Below, one piece after another: positions 1 to 12,000 of a stretch of DNA of 64,000 bases (the stretch's first letter is position 1; every line of letters starts with the position of its first letter). The DNA is from Mauremys mutica (Eukaryota > Chordata > Testudines > Geoemydidae). A model generated the notes under the pieces. The model made no database searches and was not told where the DNA came from. It was given only the letters and a program-made list of their open reading frames with translations. The stretch covers positions 70,600,618-70,664,617 of the forward strand of contig NC_059080.1 of assembly GCF_020497125.1 (NCBI RefSeq), written 5' to 3'. The position numbers were made by a program, and so were the translations under genes.

Positions 1-716
1 TACAGTGAGGGGCAGCGGCAGGGGAGGAGGCGCACATGTGATGGCAGCCCTCCCCCCCGGCACCCACCAGAGGGTAGGCGAAGGGGCTTTCTGGACCTGA
101 GAAGAGCCCTAGGAGCACATGCAGTGACAGTGGTGCGAGGTGAGTGTGCTGCCGGGGGAGAGAGGAGGGCCTCTCCCCCAGAGCTCGCTGCTTCCGGGGG
201 GGGGGCAGAGGGCTGGGGGGAGTTGTCCTCTCTGGCCCCAGCCCCAGGGCAGCCTGCCTGCACCCCAAACTCCTCAGCCTCACCCCACCCCAGAGCCCTC
301 ACCCCCTGCACCTCAACCTTCTGCCCCAGCCCTGAGCCCCTCCCACACCCCAAAACCCTCATTCCCAGCCCCAGCCAGAGCCCTCACCCTCCCACACTTC
401 AACCCTCTGCCCTAGCACTGAGCCCCTCCCACACCCCTCATCTCCCTGCACCCTAACCCTCTGCCCCAGCCCTGAGCCCCCTCCTGCATCGTGAACTCCT
501 CATCCCTGGCCCCATCCTAGAGCCTGCACCCCTGCACCCCAACCCTCGGCCTGAGCCCCTCCCAAACCCCTCATCACTAGCCCCATCCCAGAGCCCTCAC
601 ATTTTTACGTTATTTAAAAAAATATATATCGGCTTACAAGGCAGATGTTGGGGGGCGGGACTTAGACCTGTTCTGGGCACCACCAAAAATTATACAAACC
701 TGGTGCCCCTGTGTGA
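1..716. repeat. GC-rich interspersed repeat, left end cut off
   Basis: From about 230 to 600 the plus strand is an imperfect array of C-rich units around CCCTGAGCCCCTCCCACACCCC and CAGAGCCCTCACC. This looks like the inverse of the G-rich array inside the hAT element at 21752-22777. It is followed at 640-716 by a distinct piece ending near CTGGTGCCCCTG. Apparent open frames here come from base composition. It is probably a non-autonomous hAT-type element, but no terminus is visible on the left. Confidence 0.5.
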
Positions 717-806
717 GGCCAGTAATAAAACTGAGGGAGTTGACAACACTGAGTTCTGCAGCCATTTCTTTAAATTCCACATCTGAATCACAGTGATGTT
801 TTCTGA

Positions 807-1060
807 GGCCCTGTCTACATGTACAGTGCTGCAGTAGCACCTCTGCAGGCCATATGGCTAAGACACTCTATGCCAACGTGAGACAGCTCTCCTGTCAGCA
901 TAAAAAATCCACCCCTGTGAGTGGCATAAGCTCTCCCGCCGACAGCGCTGCGCACACTAATGCTTACGTTGGTGTAACTTATGTCACTCAAAGGGGTGGA
1001 GTATTCATCCCCCTGTGCTACATAAGTTTTGCCAACATACATGGTAATGTAGATATAGCC
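807..1060. mobile_element. Harbinger-type MITE
   Basis: A 254-bp element with imperfect terminal inverted repeats: GGCCCTGTCTACAT on the left, and GGCTATATCTACAT reading in from the right. The 3-bp sequence TGA flanks both ends (804-806 and 1061-1063), matching the 3-bp target duplication of PIF/Harbinger. It has no coding capacity. Confidence 0.7.
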
Positions 1061-1063
1061 TGA

Positions 1064-2927
1064 GAAATAATATTTTGGAACCCCCGTAAGTCATTTCTCT
1101 ACTGTTTTATGATATCCAAATATGTACAGTAAAAGTGATATATGTTATGATGAGTCAGCCACATTTAGACCACACACACATACATATTTTTGTTTATACT
1201 TATTCATGGTAAGTGTATCACATAACAAAATACAGAAATTCAGATCTGGCAGCACTTCAGTATATACTCTCTTGGATACAGTGTCCACATGTTGGACCAA
1301 AACTTGTCTACAGTGGGACAAAAATCAGAATGTGTAATAGATCATTTTCTTGAAAGATACACAGAAGGCAGTTAGGTTAAGTCTGCTTTTGCACTGTGGC
1401 TAGCTGTGGGGTGTAAATTATACTCCCTGAAGCACACTAAAGAAAATAAGTCTCTGTCTAGAGTTAATAGATATACTGTGGATTAGGTAACAAATGTTCT
1501 CATATAAATCAACCCACTGAATATCTAGATCTTCAGCTGGGATTTCCTTTCATTTGTTAGTCCTGCTGGCAGCCATTCCCAATGACAAAGCTCATAAATA
1601 AGATAGAGGTGGACACACACATTTGAGGTGTTTTGTAATGATGAATTAATTCACCTTGCTATTTTCTTTATAAAAGTGGTTTATGCTAAATTACATTCCA
1701 GATTTGATAATATTAGAACAAAGCTATACTAGAAAATATAAACTGCTGTGTGCAGATATCAAATGATTCTAGTACAGAAATCTTTTATTACCAGTAACTC
1801 ATTCATCTATTTTGTAAGACTTATTTTCTTTAGGTGAAATTGTTATATAGCAGTGATGCCACGTAGGAAAGTGAAAATACTTTAATTTGTTGGATCTAGT
1901 CATTTTCAGTTTTGCATATGGATACTATTGGCTTGCTTGGATACCATTTTATATTATGGTGTCTGTAGGGAACATTAGGTTCTATATTAAATTCAGTTTG
2001 GCTCATTAAACAAATGAGTTCAGTGAATGCTGCATTAAGCACCTCAAATATTTTTTTAGAAAAAAATTAATGGAATACTTTGAAATGACAATGAAATCAG
2101 AGTAAAAATTACCAACTTCACGATAGTTCTAGCTACCAATCAACGGTAATAGTGAGTTCCAAAAATAAATTCTTGCTATGTTTTATTAAGGAAAGCATTA
2201 GTTTGTATTAAAAGTATATGTCATGTAGAGGGAGTTTTTGGGAGGTTTTTTTTAAAATTATTTTTGACTGATGATCTTGAATATAACTATAAAAAATCTG
2301 TAGCTGCGTGTAGATTTAAGTTTGCTTTTTCCTCTGCTTGACATCATGTGACTCCCATTTGATATTTCTTGCCTTTTAAACATTTTGTAGGGAGTCTTTC
2401 CCCATCATTTAACTAAGTAAAGCCCAACAATCTTTAATGGCAAATAGTGTATGTCTAAAATATTTCCAAGAAAAATGGTGGTTTCTCTAAACCAGAAGCA
2501 CAAGAGAGAGTAAGGCAACCCAAATAAAACAAAAATAATCCATCCAAAACCTTCCCGATCAATTAATATAAAACCCACATTTTCTCTTCTAGCCCAGCCT
2601 TCCACAGGAGAGGATTTCTTTACAGACCAACAAAAAAAATATCAACTCCCCAAAGGAAACTGAGAAATAAAAAAATTTAAAAACCCACACCTACAACGGG
2701 GACTGCCTTTGCAGCAAATAAGAGCGAAAATGTAGCCTTCAAAGAGCCTTAGTCATAATGCTGAAAAAACCCAGAGAGTATGGTGCCCAATGGATACTGC
2801 ATGCAATACAAGAGTACAAGCACCAAGTGTCTTCTGCCCCTTCCTCCTCCAAAAGGACACTTCCCTTCCTAGAGAAGTGAATTTTTGTTGACTTTATTTT
2901 TAATTGAAACTTGTAAGAATTACTCAC
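1064..2927 (-). other. COL4A4 intron, unannotated AT-rich sequence
   Basis: Intron sequence 3' of the last visible exon. It is AT-rich with long A and T runs. I looked for further Gly-X-Y exons on the minus strand and saw none, nor any repeat I can name. Confidence 0.6.
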
Positions 2928-3091
2928 TGGGAGTCCTGTTGGTCCTATTGTGCCAGAGAAACCTGGATCACCCTTTTCTCCATAGCTTCCAGGAAGTCCC
3001 ATCTGTCCTTGCCTTCCCTGATGACCAGGTGGCCCTCGTCTACCAGGTGGGCCAGCAGGACCACAGTCACATGAACAGCGGCCTTGATTCC
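2928..3091 (-). CDS. COL4A4: COL4A4 exon 19 of the visible set, CXCXC segment
   Basis: 164 bp = 2 + 54 codons, ending in phase 0. Acceptor GTGTAG, donor GTGAGT. Residues 450-504: [14 protein letters not shown], then unbroken Gly-X-Y to GPTGLP. Cys at 455, 457 and 459 form a C-X-C-X-C interruption; mammalian alpha-4(IV) has a similar Cys-rich break here as I recall. The next exon is outside the window. Confidence 0.92.
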
Positions 3092-6000
3092 CTACACAAA
3101 AATAGGAAAACTACTCCGAACTGGTTGTGATATACACGATAAACAGAAATATCATTTATTCTTTTTTCTGTACGCAGGTGGGAAGTAAGTGGGTAAAGGC
3201 CTGTTATATTCCACCACAGCCCCAGGAAACAAAAGTCATGTGATTCCCTATACTAGATGTGGAATCTTTACACACTCTGGAACAAATTCTCTACTGAAGT
3301 AATTCCACTGACTTCAATGGCATTAAGCTGGCTGAAAATCTGGACTGTATTTTCATGACTTGGCCTGATCCTCCAAGCCCTCCATTTAGGGAGCTGTCCT
3401 CGACTTCTGCTTGCAAGTCCTGGTCTTTAATGGTGAAACAAAAGGATGGAGCTCAGCTAAGCTGTCCTCTGCATTAAAATCGGCTATTGATGCATACTTG
3501 CCTTTTTCTCCTTTTTCACCTCTTCTTCCCAGGGGTCCCAATTGGCCTTTTATTCCTTGCTGTCCATGAAGTCCTCTGCCATGACAAACTATACCTTAAG
3601 AAGAAAATGGGCACTTATTTGGACTGAATATTTTTACAGCTTAGGTGACATATTCTCTCCCTTCCACCTCTATCTCATTCATTAGGATCCTCAATAAATA
3701 GCTAGGGATGTTACGAAATGGCTTACAAGCCACTGCGTATGGCATTGTTCTTGGAGTAATACTAGAGGATGGAAGAGATCAAAATAAGATTATAGGCAAT
3801 GCTCCTGCCCACTTCTACTCTCCGATACTGCTTTCTTCTGTATTAGAATATTGGGGTTCATATCTCTTTTAATGGATATTGATTTGGGGCATTTTCCCCT
3901 GTTTTGGTCATGACTTCTAGATTTAGCTTGAGATTTTCAAAGCAATCTAGGCAATTTAGACACATACATTCCATGCATTTTAATTGATGTGGTTCTGTTA
4001 GTTAAAGCTTAACTTGAGAGTAAGGTCCTGAATCTAATCACAATTATATTGGTGTTAATCAGGAGTACCTCCACTAAAGAAAAAAGAAGTTAAACTTGAA
4101 CACTTAACCTACAAATAATTAATGTACTACATAATGCATTTTAATAACTATTAAAATATTAGAGCCAGGTTTTCAGCTGAGGATCTGGCCTTAAGAAAAA
4201 ATACTTTTCAAATGATTAATGGACACAAAGTGTGTGTCTATTCACTATTGCCATGTACCTCGTGTGGTTATTTTGCACCACTGCAAAATGTCACAGTTCA
4301 GACATAGTGACTTTTTACACCCTCTTTGCATTGCTATAACGGCTGCACAAGGTGCACGACAATAGAAAATCAGGCACAGCATATTTTTTAAAAAGCGAGG
4401 ATACCTACAACTGTCCTTTCTCCACTGGAATCTTCCAACAATTCTACTGTTCTCTATCATCCAGCACAGCCATCAGCACTAGGCCATCAGCTATTTACAA
4501 TGACTACACTGGCTTTTTTGTAAACCTTGACACCTCAACAATTACTGATGAACATTTAGATTTAGTTTAATATATAAAGACATGACAGAAATTGGTTCTA
4601 TGCTAATGATTCCTATGAAAAAAGTAATAGTAAAAAACATTTTCCCTGCATCTCACATAAGAATGATAACAGTTGGAGTCCTAACTGTAAAATTAATTAA
4701 TCCAATTGAGTGGGAAAGACCTCCACTCAAAAGCTACACACACACACACACACACACACACAGAATGGGACCCTATCCTCTCAAACAGAATTAACAATAT
4801 TCTAAAGAGAGTAACAGAAATAAAGTATTGTATTTACTGTATACCAGATGTAACACCATAGAGCAGGCCTACAAGAAAATACCATTTCTATTAGCATGTT
4901 CTCACTGACTCCATAAATCTACTAATTATTTATAATGTTCCTCACACAAGACACTTATACTGTTTCTCTTACCAGGTGGTCCAGGCAAACCCTGTCTTCC
5001 TGGTGCTCCTGGTAATCCCGGTGCTCCTGGAGACCCTGGTCTTCCTGGAGTTGAGTCAGCTGTTCCAGGGTGACCAGGATCCCCTTGAAAACCTTTAGGA
5101 CCTTGTTCCCCACATGCTCCTGGCAGACCAGGGACGCCTATCGGGAAAATAGGTAAGTATAAATTATACAGAGCAATTATGAATATTTAAGAGATATGAA
5201 GAAGAAATTATGGGCCATACAGAATCTTCCTATGAAAAGCCTCCATGGGGGGTGTGGGAGGCTAGAAAAGCCAAGGTCTCTGAAGTTTATCTTGTGGAAT
5301 TTGTAACTCGTATTTCCCTCTGGGGAAATGGGTTTCTGAGGCTACTGAGGAGGCAGGGGCATAGCCTTCAAATCCTTTGGTTCCTCAGGATCCATGGGGA
5401 AAGGAAGCTCCAGCCTTGTGGAGAAACTGTTTCCCCTCTTCCAGTGCCCTCTCTGCTGCTCTTGCTATCATGTGCTAGCCACCCTCACGTGAAGGGACAG
5501 CAAGGAGCAGAGTTAACTACCAGTGGTTTAGAAGGTTATATTTTCACTAGTTCCAATGGAGAGGATGCCCTTTAAAGTGAATGCCATGTTTTCCCCCACC
5601 TGGACATGCTACTCCACTGCAAAGCCAGAGACCTAACCATGTGATGTTGGCTCTAAAGAGTTGTTACAGGCTCCTGGGGAGAGGAGGAACACATTAGTTC
5701 TGCTACCCTCTCCTCTTCATTAAGGTCTTTTCTGACAGAGGTTAATATAAGTCCTATCCATTTTATATCAGAGAGTGTGTGTATGTATGGGCCACGCACA
5801 GGTGAGCAATAACAACAAAAATTAAAAAGAAGTTAAAGTTGAAAGTGTGCTTCAGTGAAGTTCTGCTGATATAAAAACCAGTGTTACCCTTTCTTTACAA
5901 AAAGTCATCTTCACCTTTTAAAACACTCCAACATTAGAAAGTCTGAAATGAACAGTTACAGGATCCAGCTAATCCCCCACTGCCAGGTAATCCTTTTTCA

Positions 6001-9000
6001 CTTATCACCTTCCCTGTTTCACACGGCCTCCCCACATTGAATGTTGCAAAGGTTAAAATAACACAAGACTTCCCTGGGTCTGTGCTTAGTTTCTGTTGGC
6101 AGGTGGATCAAGGACAGTATATAGTGCTCACAGTTTATGTTTATAAGTCTATGTTCTCTTACTTGCTCCATCTTCACCAGGTCTTCCTGATGGGCCTGGA
6201 GGACCAGTTAGTCCAATCAACCCCTCCTCTCCAGAAGGACCTGGTGATCCAGGATCTCCTCGAGGACCTATATGGGATTACAGGAAATGTCAATTTAAAA
6301 GCTTGTGCAGTAGACAGCTTTTAGTCCCGGTTTAAAATGCAGTTGAAATTATGATTTGGGAACCATTCATAATTAAAATACATCACCTTTTCTTTATTAC
6401 ATTGGTTTCAATGTGAAATAATTTAATTATAAAGGAGGGGAATTTAGTTGCTTTTATCACTGGAGCCCTTCCCTTTTATTACATACATTACTTTAAATCT
6501 TGTGCCATTCACCATTTGTCTATTAGATCTTGTGCCACCGCCCATGATTCTGTTTAAAAATACTGCTCTTCTTGAAGCATTCACCTAGGATTATATTGAG
6601 AATTCACTTTCATTTAGAAAATGGCTTTCTTATCATATGTAGTCACGGCCTCAGCCATCCCAAGTTCCAGCCGCCCTAGCCCCAGCCCCAGCACGCTGCT
6701 TCCCTGAAGAAGAGCAGCCTGCCTGGGCTGGGGACAACGGGGAAGGACAAGCAGGGCTTCGGGGAGGAGCGTGGGCAGGGCCACGTCAGGTTGTTTGGGT
6801 CGGCACAGCCTTCCCCAGCCTATGCACCGCGCTGCCCATGAACAGAAGTATTATTTATTATTGTAGCTATATATCAATAAAAGAACATTTATATTTGATC
6901 ATACACAGTTGAAGAAAATGGAGTTAAGCTGGAATAGCAAAACATTGGTATAAATTCTGCTCTTGGTTAACATCCGAACAACCTCACTCAGGCCCCACTT
7001 CAGCAAAGCAATTAAGCGCATACTTAACCTTAAATCCCATTTAAGCACATGGTTATATACTCTATGGCTTCATCTCAAAGACCATTGAAATCAACAGAAA
7101 GACACCTATTTACTTCAACTGTCTTTGGATCAGGCTCTTGCAGAATAGAGATGTTCTGTTGAATTGGGGCCTCAGTGGGGATGCTAATAAATCAACGGGA
7201 GAAGAATTTGTCCCACTGTATATCTGGGTTTGTCTACACTACAAAAAAAACCCACACACAACAATCACCGTGGCAGTAAATCTCAGAGCCCAGATATACA
7301 GACTCAGTCTCACTACAGCATGAAAAATAGCAGTGTAGACATTCCTGTTCCAGCTGGAGCTTGGGTTCTGAAATCCAGCTCCCCTACCCAGGCTTCAGAG
7401 TCCAAACTCGAGCCTAAGTGGAGAACGGCTACACTGCTCTTGTCAGCGCTGTAATGGGAGCCCTGGGAGCCCAAGTCTGCAGACCCAGGCTCGGAGACTC
7501 GCTGCAGCAGGTCTGTAAGTTTTTATCGCAATAATGTTGCAAATACGAGATCCTTTTAACAGCTAATGATAATACTGTATTAAGCATATTATTCTGTTAC
7601 TAGGTCGACAGCACATAAAGCCACATTGAAATATAATATATACATTTTGGAGTTTATATTAATCTGATATAACTTTTAAAACTAGTGGAACCTAGGGGTG
7701 AAATTCAGGCCCTATCAAAGTCAATGGGAGTTTTATTATCAACTTCATTAGGGATAGGATTATCAACAAAGGTGTGCAACCCCAGACTTCAGTTGAAGCC
7801 AAGAATACACATGTCGTGGCAATTCGGGATATAAGAATTCTGAAATGCTGTCGGAGGTGTGCTCTGCTCATCTGTATGCCAGTCCCCAGAATGGCCCTCC
7901 TCTTCCCAGCTATTTTTTAAATATTCTTAGATCTAAGAACCAGGAATAAACTGACAGATGTGGGTGTGTTTGTGTGTGCGCTGAGGTCTTGCTAACATGT
8001 ATTTATCTGAAGTACATGCTTTGGGCCAAATCCTGTTCTCATACATCCTATCCAATTCCACTGACATCAACAAGATGCAGGCAATGACAGAATGTGGCCA
8101 GCAGAGATCCATCCAGTGTTCTGAGGTGCTTAGTATGCTCCCATCAATTGCTCTCAGCACCTCAGAGCACAGGGCCCTGCATGCATTATATAATATAAAG
8201 AGTAGTTAAAACCAAGTGAAACCTTTCATAGCAACAGGTGGTGTTCCAAAAACTCCAGGCAGGCCTGGTTGCCCTCGTTCTCCACGATCCCCCTGTAAGA
8301 ATTCATTAAGTTTATTGATAGATAGTAGTGTGCAGTGTGCCACCATGTAATTAAAGATGGTATCATAAGGCATACACACAAGGGGGCATGGCAACCTTAA
8401 TTCTGGCAATGTCTTAATTTTTGAGTGCTTGCATCTGAAACCATAACATTTTTACATTTCTTTTTTCTTTTTTTTTAATACAATACTATAAAAACTACTC
8501 AATATCTTTGAAGAAATCAGTGGCTAACTGGGATAGACTGCTCAAATGTGCTTATCTGATTGAATTTTCAGAGCTCTGGCTGTTATATCTGGTTACATTA
8601 GTATATTGTGTTAAACACAAGTGATATTGAGTCAATTACAGGAAATTCAATAGCACAAGGCTTATTATAAATATAGTTAATTAAAATTATTTTGATTTAG
8701 CCATTAAAATGTAGTGATTTGATTTACAATTTTATACAAAAATTGGGAAATGGTTTTTCATAATGATAGGTAAGCACGAAAATGGAAAGAGATCTTCCAT
8801 AGATTGACAGACAATGACATGTTAAGAGATACCCAAAGTTCTTACTGATAGTTTAGCCAACTGCTTCAGAGAAACATATAAATACAATATGCATAATTGC
8901 AATGAAAATCTTTTCAGGGCCTGTTTTGAGAATTTCTAAATTAGCTTGTACTATTACCTACTTTGAATTGTGAAGAAGTGAATTTCAGATGTTAAAGGAC

Positions 9001-12000
9001 CCTTTGATATGACAGATTAAATCAATGAAGTGGTGATGGAGGAATTTTGCAACTTCCTCTTTCTTGTAGATTAGGCATCAACCCAGCTCTCTGTGGCAAA
9101 CAGGAATTGGGTGCCTAAGAATGTACAATTACTTTCTGTGAAATCTGGGAATTGCCTGGTGAGGTCGCATTCATGGGACTGCGGGCCTCTTTAGCACTGA
9201 GACTTGGAGAACTGGGACTATAAAACTGGATGCTCATTTTCATAAGTTTTTATTCTGCTGCCATCTCTGTAGTATCTGAGCCTCTGACAGTGTGGCAGCT
9301 ATTGTTGACCGCTCCCCTTTTCAACAGCTGCAGGAACTTTTTCCGTTCAATTTATTTTATTGACTGTAATACTATAATTGTGGCCTTTCTAGCTATTTTA
9401 AATAGCAACCTAAGTTTGTCTTCTTTGATAATAAGGCAAAAAGGTTTTCATCATGCAAAAAAAGAAAAACAAATAGGTTTATTTCTCTGCTTTCAAACTT
9501 GCAAAATATTTTAAGATTTGCTAACATATACTTCAGGTTTATTTGCTGATGGTGAATATTTGTTATTATGTAGTATTTGTACAGTGCCCAAAAGTAGCTA
9601 GATCTCTACAGTACACATAGAAAGACGTGGCCCCAGCCCTGATACTCTTACCAGCTAATTTTAAAATGACAGAATGGATGGGGAGAGGAAGAGTGAGGAT
9701 TACAGCAACAAGATCACGTAGTTACTTAGACTCCAAAGTGTATGCAGCATGGACTAACTTTTTGTTCTCTGTTCGTAATGTGTCTAGTGCAATGGAGTCC
9801 TGGTCCATGACTGGGGCTCCTAGGTGCTACAATAATACAAATAAATAATAATACTGATATTAAATTACTTAGGTTAGATATGTGTACACCATGATGATTC
9901 AATCAGAAGTTGTTTGTTTGTTAATGCTTATTGCTGCCTCATTTGTTGTAGACCTCATGGAAGAAGTGAGTTTTAGAGTAATTTGAATGAGGAGAGGGCT
10001 GTGGCTTGACAAGCTAGTACACCGGATAATGATCTTAGCTAACCAAAACATAAAGGGCTTCTGCACTTTTACCTTTATACCTGAATAACCAGCATGACCA
10101 GGAACACCAGGAACTCCACTTTCCCCCTGGAACCAATGACAGAAATGTCTCTGTGTATTAATTTGATAGGACTGCATGTCATATAGTTAAATGTGTATTA
10201 GAAATTAGTTAATGTTTATACCATACAATACTGTCATCTGTTAATAATTATACATTGTTTCACAGCACTGTACAGGTTTTGATTTTGTAGATGATACATT
10301 TTTAAGGGATCTTTTATGTTACAAGAAAAGATCTTTTAACTGTTACCCAGTTATTTGGACAGTGCCTGGGGACCCCTGGTGGCAGGACAAGAGCACAAGC
10401 TCGTCAACAGTGCATGTCCTTGCCATGAGTAGACTACTATTGCCTAATCCAGCTGGGACTGGCTGATTGGTTGCTGAATGACCCCACCCTTAACAAGAAC
10501 AAGTAAGTGGGAAGCAGCCTCACTTCAGCTTCATCTGAAGCCACAGTGCCCCCTTTCTTGTTGAGGTCTATTAATATACCTACCTGATACACTACAATGA
10601 CTCTCTGGGTAGATAGTGGGTTTAATTCATTAGCCATGTATATTGGAAAGTAATACAGGCAAAACAGATACTTGGATATGCAATTCAGGAGTGAGTAATT
10701 TGCACAGTAGTTACAATTCATGACTAGTGTAACTGTGGCCTTAACTAGATTTGGAGCATACAGGCAGGAAAAGGAGAAAGATTTAGGCAAATATAGCTGT
10801 GTGCACTCTGTTTTAAATCTGGTGTGGTGCACAGATTCAGAACTCAGATTTACAGGAGACTACATTGGAAAACTGCTCTCTCATCAACCAGAAGACCATA
10901 TAATGTAAAAAGAAAAATGTACCTAAAAGTGAATGGCAACATGCTTGAAGTGCCGTGCCTGTGTCATTGTATTTTTATACTGCCTTACCTTTACTCCTGG
11001 AAAACCGAGAGTTCCACAAGAACCAGGGCTACCCTAATTAAAAGCAAGTAGAATGAAAACCAAAACAACAGAAGCCAGTCTTACATTATTGCTTATAACT
11101 ATTTCCAAATTATTTAATATAAATGTTTTCTTGCACAAGTTTGTGTGAAAGAACTATTTATTCACTATAATGTTCCCCAATATTTAGTTTCTGCAACACC
11201 TTTTCAAACATTTTTTTTAAAGATGGATATGACCTTGAACAATGGATCAAAGCCAAATTAGATTGGGCCCGATTCTAATTTCTACTATACTGTATCATGA
11301 AGAACCTTGGAAAAGTCTGATGTGAGAAATACTATATATATTAAGGGTACAGTCCTGAAAACTGGGGACGTGCTTACTACTCTGATGCAGTCCCATTGAA
11401 TTTGTCAAGGCTGCCCAGAGCAGCCCACACTTTGTCCAGTAGTAAATATTTACAAGATCAGATTCCAAATTTTTTGTCTTTGCAAGGGCACTAAAATCTA
11501 TTTGGAGTTACGTTTGAGTCTGGAACACATGAATACCTTGTTTTAGGAATCAAAGTACTCTATGTACAAAGCAATGAAAGTTAATTTAAAGCATCTTAAA
11601 ATTCTGTTTTGAATTATCTTAATATATTTAATCTAACTACCTAGTATTTTATAAACTAATTATGATAAGTACTTGAAATGGTTTATTCTGAAGTTTCCTA
11701 ACCTGCATTCCAGGGACTCCAGGAATACCTTTTTCACCCTTCTCTCCATTTCCAGGTGCACCCTATTATCATTCAAAACACTCTGTTTAAACAGATTACC
11801 CAGAGATGACAGTTCTAGAGAATTTGCAATATGTGCATGGGCAGAAAAAGTAAAAACACAATTATCAGTGTTATGGACTTCATTTACAGCCCCTGGTAAG
11901 GGCCAGATATCTTAGACTGACTTCACATTCCATCCACCCTAGTGTCCACTGGCTTTAGTTACCCAGGAGTAGATACACCTGCTGTACTCCAAGCTAAGAA

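Larger units (their letters stand above)
6268..8222 (-). other. COL4A4 intron with MITE and fold-back fragments
   Basis: Holds a GC-rich repeat fragment (about 6640-6835), a palindrome fragment (7068-7137) and a Harbinger-like MITE (about 7225-7520), listed separately. The remainder was not recognised. Confidence 0.6.

Noticed and set aside
3495..3501. GT donor (GTATGC) for exon 18 in place of the GC donor
   Set aside because: It would shift exon 19 out of the Gly-X-Y frame, whereas the GC donor gives a continuous frame and matches AAG|GCAAGT.
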